Counted from the stretch's first letter, positions 16,035 through 25,119 are shown. The stretch is 64,000 nt of DNA from Prado023 sp963747335 (GCA_963747335.1 CAVVEV010000012.1:434001-498000), one strand, 5' to 3'. The notes: generated by a model not told the origin, from the letters alone. A program made the numbers and translations.

Positions 16035-17887
16035 TGGGACTCATCCGCCTGGTCGCCTGCGGCAGCGTCGACGACGGCAAGTCCACGCTGATCGGCCGGC
16101 TGCTGGCCGACACCGAGTCCGTCCCCGAGGACACCCTTGAACTGGCCCGCACGGTTCGCCGCGCAGGGTCGACGATCCCGGCGGGTGAGATCGACTACTC
16201 GCTGCTCACCGACGGGCTCGAGGCCGAGCGGGAGCAGGGCATCACGATCGACGTGGCCTACCGGCACATGGCGCTGCCCGACGGCCGCCGGGTCGTGATC
16301 GCCGATGCGCCCGGGCACGAGCAGTACACCCGCAACATGGCCGTGGCCGCTTCGACCGCCGACGTCGCGCTGCTGCTGGTGGACGCCGCCCGCGGGGTGA
16401 CCCGCCAGACCTACCGGCACCTGACGATCTGCGCGCTGATGGGCGTGCATCACGTGATCATCGCGGTGAACAAGCTCGACGCCGTCGGCTTCGACCACGC
16501 GCGGTTCTCGGAGCTCGCCGACGCTGTGGCCGGTGCGGCTGCACGCCTGGACTTCTCGCGGGTCACGGTCGTGCCCGTCAGTGCCCTGGCGGGTGACAAC
16601 GTGACGACCGCCTCGGGGCGCACCGAGTGGTACTCCGGCCCGACCGTCATCACTGCGATCGGGGAGACCCACGAGCTGGACGCCCCACCGGCCACCGCGG
16701 CACGGCCGGTGCGGATCCCGGTGCAGACGGTCGTCCGCGCGGACGGGTTCCGCGGCGTGGCCGGGACGCTGGTCACCGGGCAGCTCACCGTCGGGGATGA
16801 GGTCTCCGTGGCCGGGGCGGGCGTGACCGGGAAGGTCAGCCGACTGCTCGTGGCCGGCACCGACCGGGAGCGGGCGACCGCCGGGGATGCGGTGGCCGTC
16901 GAGCTCGTTCCCGACCTCGACGTCACCCGGGGCGACCTGCTGGAGTCGGCGACCGGTGACCCGGTGGTCCCCGCCGACAGGTTCTCCGCCGATGTCGTAT
17001 GGCTGGGCGAGGAGCCCCTGGCCCACGGCCGGTCCTACCTGCTCGTCTGCGGACCGCTGGTGGTCCCCGCGGTGGTCACCAGCGTGCGCCACCGCCTCGA
17101 CGTGACGACCGGCTCCGAGGAGGCGGCCCGGGTGCTGCGCCTCAACGATGTCGGTCGGGTGGAGGTGGCCACGGACCGGCCCGTCCCGCTCGAGGCCTAC
17201 CTGCACTCCCGCGACACCGGTGGCTTCGTCCTCGTGGACCGCCTCTCGTCCGACACCGTGGCTGCCGGCATGGTGCGCTACGCGCTGCGCCGCTCGTCGA
17301 ACGTGCGCGGCCACGACTTCGTCGTCGACCGGGTGGCGCGGGAACGGCTCAACGGGCACCGCGGCCGCGCCGTGTGGCTCACTGGCCTGTCCGGCTCAGG
17401 CAAGTCCACGATCGCGGACGCGGTCGAGCGCGACCTTCACGCCCAGGGCGTGCGCACGTTCGTCCTCGACGGGGACAACGTCCGCCACGGCCTGAACAAG
17501 GACCTGGGCTTCACGGCTGAGGACCGCGCTGAGAACGTCCGCCGCGTGGCCGAGGTGGCCCGGCTGATGGTCGAGTCCGGCACCGTCGTGATCGTCGCGC
17601 TGGTGTCACCGTTCCGTGGGGACCGTCGCGCCGCCCGCGACCTGTTCGGTCCCGGGGACTTCGTCGAGGTGTTCGTCCGCACACCCGTGGAGGTGTGCGC
17701 AGCCAGGGATCCCAAGGGCCTGTACGCGAAGGCGGCGTCGGGCGAGCTGCCCAACCTCACGGGCGTCGGCCAGGACTACGAGGAGCCGCTGGCCCCCGAC
17801 CTGGTGGTCGCCGGTGACGGACCCTTGGAGCACGCTGTGACGGCAGTCGTCCTGGCTGCCACCCGTTCGGCATCACAAGGCGGATGA
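16034..17887 (+). CDS. cysNC: Bifunctional sulfate adenylyltransferase subunit 1 / APS kinase
   Basis: The 617-residue protein fuses CysN and CysC. Residues 1-425 are the CysN GTPase: P-loop CGSVDDGKST (9-18), DAPGHEQY, NKLD, then beta-barrel domains. Residues about 440-617 are APS kinase: P-loop TGLSGSGKST (about 449-458), DGDNVRHGLN, and SPFRGDRRAARD. With CysD it converts sulfate to APS and then PAPS. The start overlaps the cysD stop. No PAPS reductase, sulfite reductase or sulfate permease gene is in the window, so whether PAPS is used for assimilation or sulfation is open. A 292-bp gap follows before the TauE/SafE gene, with no gene recognised in it. Confidence 0.97.
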   Translation: MGLIRLVACGSVDDGKSTLIGRLLADTESVPEDTLELARTVRRAGSTIPAGEIDYSLLTDGLEAEREQGITIDVAYRHMALPDGRRVVIADAPGHEQYTRNMAVAASTADVALLLVDAARGVTRQTYRHLTICALMGVHHVIIAVNKLDAVGFDHARFSELADAVAGAAARLDFSRVTVVPVSALAGDNVTTASGRTEWYSGPTVITAIGETHELDAPPATAARPVRIPVQTVVRADGFRGVAGTLVTGQLTVGDEVSVAGAGVTGKVSRLLVAGTDRERATAGDAVAVELVPDLDVTRGDLLESATGDPVVPADRFSADVVWLGEEPLAHGRSYLLVCGPLVVPAVVTSVRHRLDVTTGSEEAARVLRLNDVGRVEVATDRPVPLEAYLHSRDTGGFVLVDRLSSDTVAAGMVRYALRRSSNVRGHDFVVDRVARERLNGHRGRAVWLTGLSGSGKSTIADAVERDLHAQGVRTFVLDGDNVRHGLNKDLGFTAEDRAENVRRVAEVARLMVESGTVVIVALVSPFRGDRRAARDLFGPGDFVEVFVRTPVEVCAARDPKGLYAKAASGELPNLTGVGQDYEEPLAPDLVVAGDGPLEHAVTAVVLAATRSASQGG

Positions 17888-18167
17888 ACTCGCCTTGCGG
17901 CGCGAAGCCGTCGGCTCCTTGCGGCCGTTCATGTCGGACCGACCGGTCGGCGACTGTGGTTCGTCGGACATCTCGAATCCTCGCGGCACCTTGCGTCGAA
18001 CAGCCCGCAGTCATAGGACGGCTATCGACGTGAGCGCCCGCGAGGTCCGCCTGGGACGCCGCACACCGGGTCGCATACGACGTGAACTGCCGCGACGTTG
18101 GGTGCGCCCCACGTAGCGCCACACCGGGAGTCCGGCGCTTCGCCTATTCCCCACCATTCCGATCGGG

Positions 18168-18180
18168 TATAGTGGTTCCA
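18168..18180 (+). promoter_or_regulatory. TATAGT -10 box with leaderless start
   Basis: A consensus-like -10 hexamer TATAGT at 18168-18173 ends seven bases before the ATG of the TauE/SafE gene, so transcription should start at or next to the A of the start codon. The same hexamer at the same spacing precedes the YczE-like gene at 25133. Confidence 0.65.
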
Positions 18181-19073
18181 TGCTCCTCACGGTCCTGGTC
18201 TTCGGCCTCGTCGGGTCCGCCGCACAGATGGTGGACGGGACCCTCGGGATGGGCTTCGGCGTCACGTCGGCGACCCTCCTGACACTGCTGGGGTACTCGG
18301 CCGTCGCGGCGTCGGCGGGCACCCACGCGGCGAAGATGGGCACCACCTTCGTCTCGGGCGTCAGCCACTGGCGCGAGGGCAACGTGGACTGGCGGGTGCT
18401 CGTGGTCATGGCCCTGCCGGGGGCCCTCGGTGCCTTCGTCGGCGCGGTCCTCCTGACGACCGTCGCCTCCAACGCCGCACGCCTGTGGATGGCCTGCATC
18501 CTGTTCGTCCTGGGCCTGGTGATCATCGCGCGCTTCGGCTTCGGCCGGAACCTGTTCCCCGAGGTACGCGCCCGTACGCGCCACCTCTGGCCAGTTGGGC
18601 TGGTGGGGGGTCTCGTCGATGCCACGGGTGGCGGCGGATGGGGTCCGGTGGCCACACCCTCACTGCTGACCCTGACCCGGCACGAGCCGCATCGTGTGGT
18701 CGGGACGGTCAACGCCGCCGAGTTCTTCGTGGCGGTGGCGGCCTCGGCGGGCTTCCTGTTCGGGGCCGGCGACTCCGGAGTCCCCTGGCTCCCGGTTCTC
18801 GGGCTGGTCCTCGGTGGCGCGCTCGTCGCACCGGTCGCCGCCCGGCTCGCGAGGCGGGCACCCACCGCGATCCTCGGCGTGGGCGTCGGCGGCATGGTGC
18901 TGGTCAGCAACACCGCCGTCATCTCCAAGGTCCTCGGGGTACCCGGGGTCGTGGCTGGGACGCTGGTCCTGGGCCTGATCGTGGCGACCGGCTGGTTGGC
19001 TCTGCGGGTGCATCGCGAAGGGATCGTCGCCGCTCGGGCACCCCTCGCCGATCAGCCGGCAACCATGCGCTGA
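18180..19073 (+). CDS. TauE/SafE family permease
   Basis: The 297-residue membrane protein has about eight helices in two halves with the TauE/SafE pattern: GSAAQMVDGTLGMGFGVTSATLL in the first helix pair and the related VGGLVDATGGGGWGPVATPSLL in the second half. Members export sulfite, sulfoacetate or other small sulfur-containing or organic anions. Its position after cysD-cysNC suggests a link to sulfur metabolism, but it has its own promoter. The start is set by the TATAGT box seven bases before the ATG. Confidence 0.9.
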   Translation: MLLTVLVFGLVGSAAQMVDGTLGMGFGVTSATLLTLLGYSAVAASAGTHAAKMGTTFVSGVSHWREGNVDWRVLVVMALPGALGAFVGAVLLTTVASNAARLWMACILFVLGLVIIARFGFGRNLFPEVRARTRHLWPVGLVGGLVDATGGGGWGPVATPSLLTLTRHEPHRVVGTVNAAEFFVAVAASAGFLFGAGDSGVPWLPVLGLVLGGALVAPVAARLARRAPTAILGVGVGGMVLVSNTAVISKVLGVPGVVAGTLVLGLIVATGWLALRVHREGIVAARAPLADQPATMR

Positions 19074-19206
19074 GCCGTTCGGGGTGTGGGTCGCACCCGT
19101 GCTACGGCAGCGGCACACCTGCGCCGGGCTGCTCCACCCAGCCGGGCAATCGCGCGGAGGACATGCCACGATTGGCCGGTCATCACCACCTGCGCAGGAG
19201 GAAAGC

Positions 19207-19464
19207 ATGTCCGAGCTCGACGATCGATTCACCGCCGCTGCCGACGCTTCGAAGACCCTGCCGGAGCGCCCGGACAACGAGACGCTGCTGGCGATGTACG
19301 CGCTCTACAAGCAGGCCACGGTCGGCGACGTCGAGGGCAAGCGGCCGGGCTTCACGGATCCGGTCGGCAAGGCGAAGTACGACGCGTGGGACAAGATCAA
19401 GGGGATGGCTGCCGACGACGCCAAGGCCGCGTACGCCGAGCTCGTGGAGGGCCTCGCGGGCTGA
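19207..19464 (+). CDS. Acyl-CoA-binding protein
   Basis: An 85-residue four-helix acyl-CoA-binding protein (ACBP) that would bind and buffer medium- to long-chain acyl-CoA esters in the cytoplasm. It starts with LDDRFTAAADASKTLPERPDNE, followed by the signature LLAMYALYKQATVGDV, then KRPGFTDPVGKAKYDAWDK and the C-terminal AKAAYAELVE helix. Tyr and Lys residues of the YKQAT and KAKYDAW segments are the ligand-binding ones in the family. AGGAGG lies five bases before ATG 19207. ACBPs are common in eukaryotes and patchy in bacteria. Confidence 0.95.
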   Translation: MSELDDRFTAAADASKTLPERPDNETLLAMYALYKQATVGDVEGKRPGFTDPVGKAKYDAWDKIKGMAADDAKAAYAELVEGLAG

Positions 19465-19521
19465 CCGGCGATTACCGCGGGCCACGACCGTTCGGGTACC
19501 CTGTGGGCGTCCGTTGGACGG

Positions 19522-19613
19522 GGAGGCGTCGCCTAGTCAGGTCTATGGCGCCCGCCTGCTAAGCGGGTTTGGGGTTTAGAGCCCCATCGAGGGTTCAAAT
19601 CCCTCCGCCTCCG
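19522..19613 (+). tRNA. tRNA-Ser (anticodon GCT)
   Basis: A 92-nt tRNA with acceptor arms GGAGGCG and CGCCTCC, an anticodon loop CTGCTAA with GCT at 19558-19560, the long variable arm of class II tRNAs and a T-loop GGTTCAAATC. The CCA end is not encoded. It decodes AGC/AGT. Confidence 0.96.
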
Positions 19614-19743
19614 CCGAACGCACGCAGGTGGCTCCGGGTCAGCCCGGGGCCACCGTCGCGTTCCGGGGTCGAATCCCGAGCACGGCGGGGATTTCGTCAT
19701 CGCCATCCGGGTCGGGTAACCTTGGAAAGTCCTCCGGGGCAGT

Positions 19744-19819
19744 GCGCCTGTAGCTCAGCGGATAGAGCATCTGACTACGGATCAGAAGGCCAGGGGTTCG
19801 AATCCCTTCAGGCGCGCCA
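19744..19819 (+). tRNA. tRNA-Arg (anticodon ACG)
   Basis: A 76-nt tRNA with acceptor arms GCGCCTG/CAGGCGC, anticodon loop CTACGGA with ACG at 19777-19779, T-loop GGTTCGAATCC and an encoded CCA end. It decodes CGN codons after wobble deamination of A34. The 5' half closely resembles other bacterial tRNA-Arg(ACG). Confidence 0.97.
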
Positions 19820-20048
19820 ACAACATCGCAGGTCAGGGCCGGTTCTCCTGTGGGAGATCGGCCCTCTCCCGTCGGACGCACTGCTCGTTGGATCGGCGCT
19901 CCGGCGCCCACGGCGGGCCCCCGGTGTCGAGAGCATCCCTGCACGGTGGCAGGCGGGAGCATCGCCTGGGGCGTCGCGTCCGCGGGTTTGTGGCTATCTT
20001 GGGGTCGGGATGCCGGCGCTGTCGGGGTGCTGCCCCAGGGAGGACGCT

Positions 20049-21140
20049 GTGGCCCCATCCACCGTCGGCGACGTGGACCTGCTCGAGTCGCGCAGGGACT
20101 ACGTCGAGGCGCTTGGGCGCGGGGATCGGCGGCGAGCCACTGAGGTCGCCTTCGACCTTCTCTACCGCGGGGTCCCTGCCGACGCTGTGCTCACCGAGCT
20201 CGTGGGTGCTGGTCAGGTTGAGGTCGGCCTGGCGTGGCAGGACGGCCGGTGGGACGTCGCCCAGGAGCATCGAGCCTCTGCGGTGGCTGAGGGCGTCCTC
20301 CAGGCGGTGGCCCAGCACGCCCTGCCCACCGCGCTCCGCTCGGAGATGGGTGACCGGGGTCGGGTGGCGGTGGCGTGCGCGGAGGGGGAGTGGCACGTGA
20401 TTCCCGGACGGCTGGTCAGTGAGGTCCTCCGGCTGCGTGGCTTCGACGTGAGCTTCGTGGGGCCCTCGGTCCCGGCTGACGAGCTGACCCGGTTCCTGGG
20501 TTCGGAGTCCCCTGGCGTCGTCGCGGTGTCGTGCTCGATGCCGAGCTCGCTCATTGGCGCCTGGCGCACCATCACCGCGCTTCGCGCGGCCGGGAAGGTC
20601 ATCGTCTGCGGGGGTCGTGGCTTCGGGCCCGACGGCGTGTGGGGCGTTGCGCTGGGGGCGGACATGGGGGCCGAGGACATGGACACCGGCATAGCCCTGC
20701 TCGACGCCGCGATCGCGGGGGCGGCCGGTGCGCCTCGCCCCGACGCCGTGAGGCGGGACGTGGCCACCGAGATAGACCTTGCCACCCGGGAGTTCACCCG
20801 CGTGGTGGGGGCGGCCACACAATTGGCCGTCGTGCGCGGGGCTCACCTCGTCGGCGGCGAGATCACGTCGGGCGAGGCTCGGGGGATGCTGGCGTTCACG
20901 TTGCGGACGGTCATCGCTGCGACCCTGGTCGGTGACGACAGGATCGTCACCGACCACGTCGGCTGGGCTGAGTCCGTCCTTGCGGGCCGCTCAAGGCCGA
21001 TCAGCCTGGTGGCCGAGGCGCTCAACCTGCTGGTGACCGCGCTTCCCGCTGACCTTCCTCGGATCTCGGCAACCGCGCAGTCCGGCATGGCGGCCTGCAG
21101 CCCGTCACCGCCCGCCGTCCGGCCCGCACGTCGTCCCTGA
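20049..21140 (+). CDS. Stand-alone cobalamin (B12)-binding protein
   Basis: The 363-residue protein has a helical cap (residues about 8-90, with GQVEVGLAWQDGRWDVAQEHRAS, the methionine-synthase-like cap signature) followed by a Rossmann B12-binding domain (about 95-225) with VACAEGEWHVIPGRLVSEVLR in place of DxHxxG, FVGPSVPADELTRFL and a glycine-rich VIVCGGRGFG. In the His motif the usual Gly at H+3 is Pro and the next residue is Gly. A further 120-residue helical domain of unknown type (DHVGWAESVLAGRSRPISLVAEAL) ends the protein. No MerR DNA-binding domain or enzyme domain is fused. GTG 20049 has AGGGAGG upstream. It could be a B12-dependent sensor; the partner is unknown. Confidence 0.82.
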   Translation: MAPSTVGDVDLLESRRDYVEALGRGDRRRATEVAFDLLYRGVPADAVLTELVGAGQVEVGLAWQDGRWDVAQEHRASAVAEGVLQAVAQHALPTALRSEMGDRGRVAVACAEGEWHVIPGRLVSEVLRLRGFDVSFVGPSVPADELTRFLGSESPGVVAVSCSMPSSLIGAWRTITALRAAGKVIVCGGRGFGPDGVWGVALGADMGAEDMDTGIALLDAAIAGAAGAPRPDAVRRDVATEIDLATREFTRVVGAATQLAVVRGAHLVGGEITSGEARGMLAFTLRTVIAATLVGDDRIVTDHVGWAESVLAGRSRPISLVAEALNLLVTALPADLPRISATAQSGMAACSPSPPAVRPARRP

Positions 21141-21184
21141 CGCCCCTGGAGACCACCGGTCCAGGCGCCCGCGAAATCCCGGCG

Positions 21185-22453
21185 CTACGGAACGCTGCGG
21201 ATCCGTGTGACCAGGACCGCGGACAGCAGCGTGACGGCGGCCGTGAGCAGGTACAGCCCGGTGTACCCGCCCGCGCTGGTGACGATCGGTGCGGCGATCA
21301 CAGGTGCGAGCACCTGCGGGGCGCTGTTGGCGATGTTGATGACGCCGAGGTCGCGACCGCGATCGACCGCGCGCGGCAGCACCTGGGTGACCAGGGCCTG
21401 GTCGACGCCGAGGTACATGCCATAGCCGAGTCCGAGGATCAGCGCGGCAACCATCGCAGCGCTGAACACCGGGAAGAACGCCAGGATCACGGCCGCCACG
21501 GCCATCACACAGGTCGCGGAGATCACGTAGACCTTGCGGCGCCCGGAGCGGTCCGACAGCGAGCCGAACACCACGGCGGTCAGGATCGTGCCGAGCGCGT
21601 AGAGCGCGATGAGCACGGTCTGCCCCTGCTCCGGCTCGGCGTACTCGACCTCGTCCTGCAGCCAGAAGAGCAGGTAGAGCGTGGCCATCGCGTTGCCCAG
21701 CATCATGAGGAAGCGCGTGAGCCAGGCCCAGGCGAAGTCCGGGTACACGCGGGGCGAGATCCAGAAGCCGCGCAGCCACTGCCCGAGGTGCCACGGCGGC
21801 TGGTTCTCGCGACCCAGCGGGATGTCGCGCGCCCCGATCACGAACGGCAGCACCAGGACGACCAGCAGCACGGCCGTCACCACCAGCCCGGTACGCAGGT
21901 CGGTGACGACGAACGAGACGATCGCGACCCCGAGCACCACGCCCACGGTCTGGGCCAGGCCGATCCATCCGGAGACCAGCCCGCGCTGGCGGACCGGCAC
22001 CTGGTCGGGGACGGTGGCCGTCAGCCCGGCGTAGGACGCGTTGACGGCCATCTGTGCCAGGAACCAGATCACGGCGAGGCCGAGGACCGTGCCGGGGACA
22101 CCGAGGCCGACGATGGCCAGCCCACCGACCAGGGCGCCGAGCAGCACCCACGGCTTGCGCCGCCCCCAGCGGGCCGTCGTCCGATCCGACAGTGCGCCCG
22201 CCAGGGGGTTGAAGACGATGGAGGCGAACGCCCCGGCGCCGGTGATCCACGCGAGCGCGGCCTCCTTGCTGTCCGGTGCGGCCTCCTGCGCCAGCCGTGG
22301 GAGCAGGTTCTGGATCGGCGTGTAGAACGCCAGCATGATGCCGAGGTTGGCCAGGGTGACGGCCGTGATGTACCCGCGCCTGACCGGGACTGTCGGCTCC
22401 TGCAAGGCCCCTGGGACAGTGACGGTCTCGGGGGTGGTGGGCTTCGCGCTCAT
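21185..22453 (-). CDS. MFS transporter of the beta-glucoside operon
   Basis: The 422-residue permease has 12 predicted helices and the MFS loop motif ALSDRTTARWGRRKPW between helices 2 and 3, with a related motif GSLSDRSGRRKVY in the second half. The WGRRKPW form is typical of sugar/glycoside:cation symporters. Its start overlaps the GH1 beta-glucosidase stop by four bases (ATGA), so the two are coupled and it probably imports a beta-glucoside for that enzyme. It is the last gene of a four-gene minus-strand operon. Confidence 0.9.
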   Translation of the reverse strand: MSAKPTTPETVTVPGALQEPTVPVRRGYITAVTLANLGIMLAFYTPIQNLLPRLAQEAAPDSKEAALAWITGAGAFASIVFNPLAGALSDRTTARWGRRKPWVLLGALVGGLAIVGLGVPGTVLGLAVIWFLAQMAVNASYAGLTATVPDQVPVRQRGLVSGWIGLAQTVGVVLGVAIVSFVVTDLRTGLVVTAVLLVVLVLPFVIGARDIPLGRENQPPWHLGQWLRGFWISPRVYPDFAWAWLTRFLMMLGNAMATLYLLFWLQDEVEYAEPEQGQTVLIALYALGTILTAVVFGSLSDRSGRRKVYVISATCVMAVAAVILAFFPVFSAAMVAALILGLGYGMYLGVDQALVTQVLPRAVDRGRDLGVINIANSAPQVLAPVIAAPIVTSAGGYTGLYLLTAAVTLLSAVLVTRIRSVP

Positions 22454-23844
22454 GGCCGGTCACGCAGGAACGCGCGGTACCAGGCGTAGGAGGTCTTCGG
22501 GATGCGCCGCTGGGTCGGGTAGTCGACGTGGACGAGTCCGAAGCGTGGACGGTAGCCCTCGGCCCACTCGAAGTTGTCCATCAGCGACCACACGAAGTAG
22601 CCGCGGACGTCGACGCCGGCGTCGATCGCCTCACCGACGGCCGCCACGTGGCTGCGCAGGTACTCCACCCGGCGCGGGTCGTCGACGTGCGGCTCGGGCT
22701 GCTCCACCAGCTCGTCGGGGAACGCGGTGCCGCTCTCGGTGACCATGACTGGCGGGAGCGCGTCGCCGTAGCGCTCACGGATCCCGACGAGGACGTCCCG
22801 CAGGCCACTGGGGACCACAGGCCAGCCCATCGCGGTCTGCTCGAACTCGTCCATCCCCACCAGCTCGAACGGGAACGGGTTGCCCGGTGCGGGAGCCCTC
22901 ACCCGGGTGGGGTTGTAGTAGTTCACCCCGAGCGCATCCAGGGGCTGGGCGATGGTCGCCAGGTCCCCGTCCTGGACGCAGGAGCGGTCGGTGGGCACCC
23001 CGACCTCGTCCAGGCCCGGATAGCTGCCGAGCAGGCAGGGGTCCATGTACGTCCGGTTCTGGATGGCGTCGAGGGCGGCCGCCGCAGCGGCATCCGCGGG
23101 GGACTCGCTCGCCGAAACGATGGGCGACAGGTTGTGGCTGATGCCGACCGTGGCGCGGGGCGCCTCAGCGCGGATGGCCTGCGTGGCCAGACCGTGGGCG
23201 AGCAGGACATGGTGCGTCGCCGGGAACGAGTCGAACAGCAGCGCACGGCCCGGGGCGTGGGCGCCGAACGCATATCCGTGGGTGGAGATCACGACAGCCT
23301 CGTTGATGGTGATCCACGTGTGCACGCGGTCTCCGAGGCGACCCGCCACATGACGCGCGTACTCGGCGAAGCGCTGCGCGGTGTCGCGCTCAAGCCAGCC
23401 CCCGTCGTCCTCCAGCGGCTGCGGGAGGTCCCAGTGATAGAGGGTGACCACGGGGGCGATCCCATGCTCGAGCAGGCCATCGACGAGCCGCTCGTAGAAG
23501 TCCAGTCCCCGGGACTCGACGGCACCAGAACCGGTGGGGACAACGCGAGGCCATGAGACAGAGAACCGGTAGGCGTTCACCCCGAGGTCGGCCATGAGCG
23601 CGACATCCTCGGGCCAGCGCACGTAGTGGTCGCAGGCCACGTCACCGGTGGCGCCGTCCGCGATCCTCCCGGGAGTGTGGGCGAAGGTGTCCCAGATCGA
23701 GGGGCCCTTCCCGTCGGCGTCCCAGGACCCCTCGATCTGGTAGGCCGCCGTCGCGGTCCCCCAGAGGAAGTCGGATCGGAATGCTGCACGGGTGCGGCCA
23801 TCGGTCAGCGTGCCGGGGTCACCCGGACTCCACGGGGCGCTCAT
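22450..23844 (-). CDS. GH1 beta-glucosidase
   Basis: A 464-residue glycoside hydrolase family 1 enzyme that hydrolyses beta-glucosides inside the cell. It opens with FRSDFLWGTATAAYQIEG, and contains LGVNAYRFSVSWPR, LYHWDLPQPL, the acid/base Glu182 in TINEAVV (usual NEP replaced by NEA), the nucleophile Glu370 in VTESGTAF (usual TENG has Asn replaced by Ser), and WSLMDNFEWAEGY near the C-terminus. Both catalytic Glu are intact. ATG 23844 overlaps the HAD gene stop by four bases. No signal peptide is present. Confidence 0.93.
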   Translation of the reverse strand: MSAPWSPGDPGTLTDGRTRAAFRSDFLWGTATAAYQIEGSWDADGKGPSIWDTFAHTPGRIADGATGDVACDHYVRWPEDVALMADLGVNAYRFSVSWPRVVPTGSGAVESRGLDFYERLVDGLLEHGIAPVVTLYHWDLPQPLEDDGGWLERDTAQRFAEYARHVAGRLGDRVHTWITINEAVVISTHGYAFGAHAPGRALLFDSFPATHHVLLAHGLATQAIRAEAPRATVGISHNLSPIVSASESPADAAAAAALDAIQNRTYMDPCLLGSYPGLDEVGVPTDRSCVQDGDLATIAQPLDALGVNYYNPTRVRAPAPGNPFPFELVGMDEFEQTAMGWPVVPSGLRDVLVGIRERYGDALPPVMVTESGTAFPDELVEQPEPHVDDPRRVEYLRSHVAAVGEAIDAGVDVRGYFVWSLMDNFEWAEGYRPRFGLVHVDYPTQRRIPKTSYAWYRAFLRDRP

Positions 23845-24488
23845 CGCCCGTGAGGACCCGCGCCGAGGACCAGGCGGGCGATGTCGTCGGGTGTGGCGGC
23901 CAGCAGGTCGATGTCCTCCTGGGGTATGGCGTGGGTCTGGTGCCCCCACGCCACTGCGACCGCGAGCACTCCGGCAGCCCGGGCGGCAAGCATGTCCCCC
24001 GGGCTGTCGCCGACGAACACGACCCGGCTGGCAGGGACCCCGAGCCGCTCGAGGGTCAGGTCGATCATCTCCGGGTTGGGCTTGGGCCCGCTGACGAGGT
24101 CCACCGTGACGACCGTGTCCAGAAGGGCGTCGAGCCCGTGCGCGCCGAGGACCACCGCCGCGGACCGGCTGTCCGAGTTCGTCGCGACCGCGGTGGCCAC
24201 GCCGGCGTCCCGAAGCGACACGAGCAGGTCGACGATGCCCGGGTAGGGCTCGATCGTGGCGACCTCCTGGGCCAGCGCGTCGTGGAAGACGTCGTCGTCG
24301 GCGTCAGTGGCCTCGTGACCCAGCAGCGCGCTCACCAGGTTCCGGGCCGCACCGAGGTGCGCCACCGGCTCCAACTCGACGAGCGTGATCTCACGTCCCA
24401 CGGCCACGGAGTAGGCGTGCATCGCCGGGATGAAGGTGTTGATCAACGTCCCGTCCTGGTCGAAGACCACCGCCTCGTACTGCCGCAT
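23841..24488 (-). CDS. HAD family phosphatase / phosphomutase-like protein
   Basis: The 215-residue protein is a HAD hydrolase with a helical C1 cap. Motif I is VVFDQDGTLIN near the start, motif II TAVATNSDS near residue 105, motif III Lys in SGPKPNPEM and motif IV VFVGDSPGDMLAARAAG near 170. It could be a phosphoglycolate-type phosphatase or act on a sugar phosphate; it lacks clear beta-phosphoglucomutase diagnostic residues. It lies between the acetyltransferase and GH1 genes and overlaps the latter by four bases, so it probably acts on a product of beta-glucoside catabolism. Confidence 0.85.
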   Translation of the reverse strand: MRQYEAVVFDQDGTLINTFIPAMHAYSVAVGREITLVELEPVAHLGAARNLVSALLGHEATDADDDVFHDALAQEVATIEPYPGIVDLLVSLRDAGVATAVATNSDSRSAAVVLGAHGLDALLDTVVTVDLVSGPKPNPEMIDLTLERLGVPASRVVFVGDSPGDMLAARAAGVLAVAVAWGHQTHAIPQEDIDLLAATPDDIARLVLGAGPHGR

Positions 24489-24519
24489 CTCTGTCTCCTC
24501 GATCCTCTGGGGTACCTGG

Positions 24520-25092
24520 TCACAACTCCCGGACCACACGCGCAGGGTTGCCGACGGCGACGACCCGGTCGGGGAGGTCCTTCACCACGACCGCCCCCGA
24601 CCCGACGACCACGTCGTCGCCGATCGTGACTCCCGGGCCGACGATGACTCCGCCGCCGAGCCAGACCCGGCTGCCGATCGCGATCGGGAAGCCGAGCTCC
24701 CGCCCGGAGATGCGCTCGTCGGCGTCGACCGGGTGCGTGGCCGTGAGCAGCTGCACCCCGGGCGCGAGCATGGTGTCGTCACCGATCCGGATCTCGGCGA
24801 CGTCGAGCAGCACGCAGTTCGCGTTGGCGTAGAACCGCTCACCGAGATGGATGTTGAACCCGTAGTCGACATGCAGGGTCGGCTCGATCTCGAACGACTC
24901 GCCGGTGCTCCCGAGCAGGTCGGTCAGGATGGCCCGGCGCTGATCGGCGGCCTCGGGTGGAGTGTGGTTGAACCGGAACTCCAGGGAGCGCGCCCGGGCT
25001 CGCGCCTCGACGAGCTCCGGGTCACTCGACAGGTACAGCCGGCCGGAGATCATCAGCTGGAACTCGGTCCCCGTCGGCAGGTAGCTGGCCAT
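24520..25092 (-). CDS. maa: Maltose/galactoside O-acetyltransferase
   Basis: The 190-residue protein is a left-handed beta-helix acetyltransferase of the Maa/LacA type. It has the N-terminal mac domain (MISGRLYLSSDPELVEARARA), FEIEPTLHVDYGFNIHLGERFYANANCVLLD, and hexapeptide repeats ending in PVDADER, VWLGGGVIVGPGVTIGDDVVVGSGAVVVKDLP. It transfers acetyl from acetyl-CoA to a sugar hydroxyl, often a detoxification step for non-metabolised glycosides. The His of TATHPVD is catalytic in the family. It is the first gene of the operon and its ATG faces the YczE-like gene divergently. Confidence 0.92.
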   Translation of the reverse strand: MASYLPTGTEFQLMISGRLYLSSDPELVEARARARSLEFRFNHTPPEAADQRRAILTDLLGSTGESFEIEPTLHVDYGFNIHLGERFYANANCVLLDVAEIRIGDDTMLAPGVQLLTATHPVDADERISGRELGFPIAIGSRVWLGGGVIVGPGVTIGDDVVVGSGAVVVKDLPDRVVAVGNPARVVREL

Positions 25093-25119
25093 GGCGCATT
25101 CCTACCAAGTTCGGACGCC

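Noticed and set aside
17888..18179. Small gene between cysNC and the TauE/SafE gene
   Set aside because: Open frames there are short, Arg-rich, without ribosome-binding sites or recognisable motifs.
19522..19819. Integration site of a genomic island at the tRNA pair
   Set aside because: No integrase, no second partial tRNA copy and no change of base composition nearby.
19820..20048. Cobalamin riboswitch before the B12-binding protein
   Set aside because: No B12-box-like sequence was found in the gap after tRNA-Arg.
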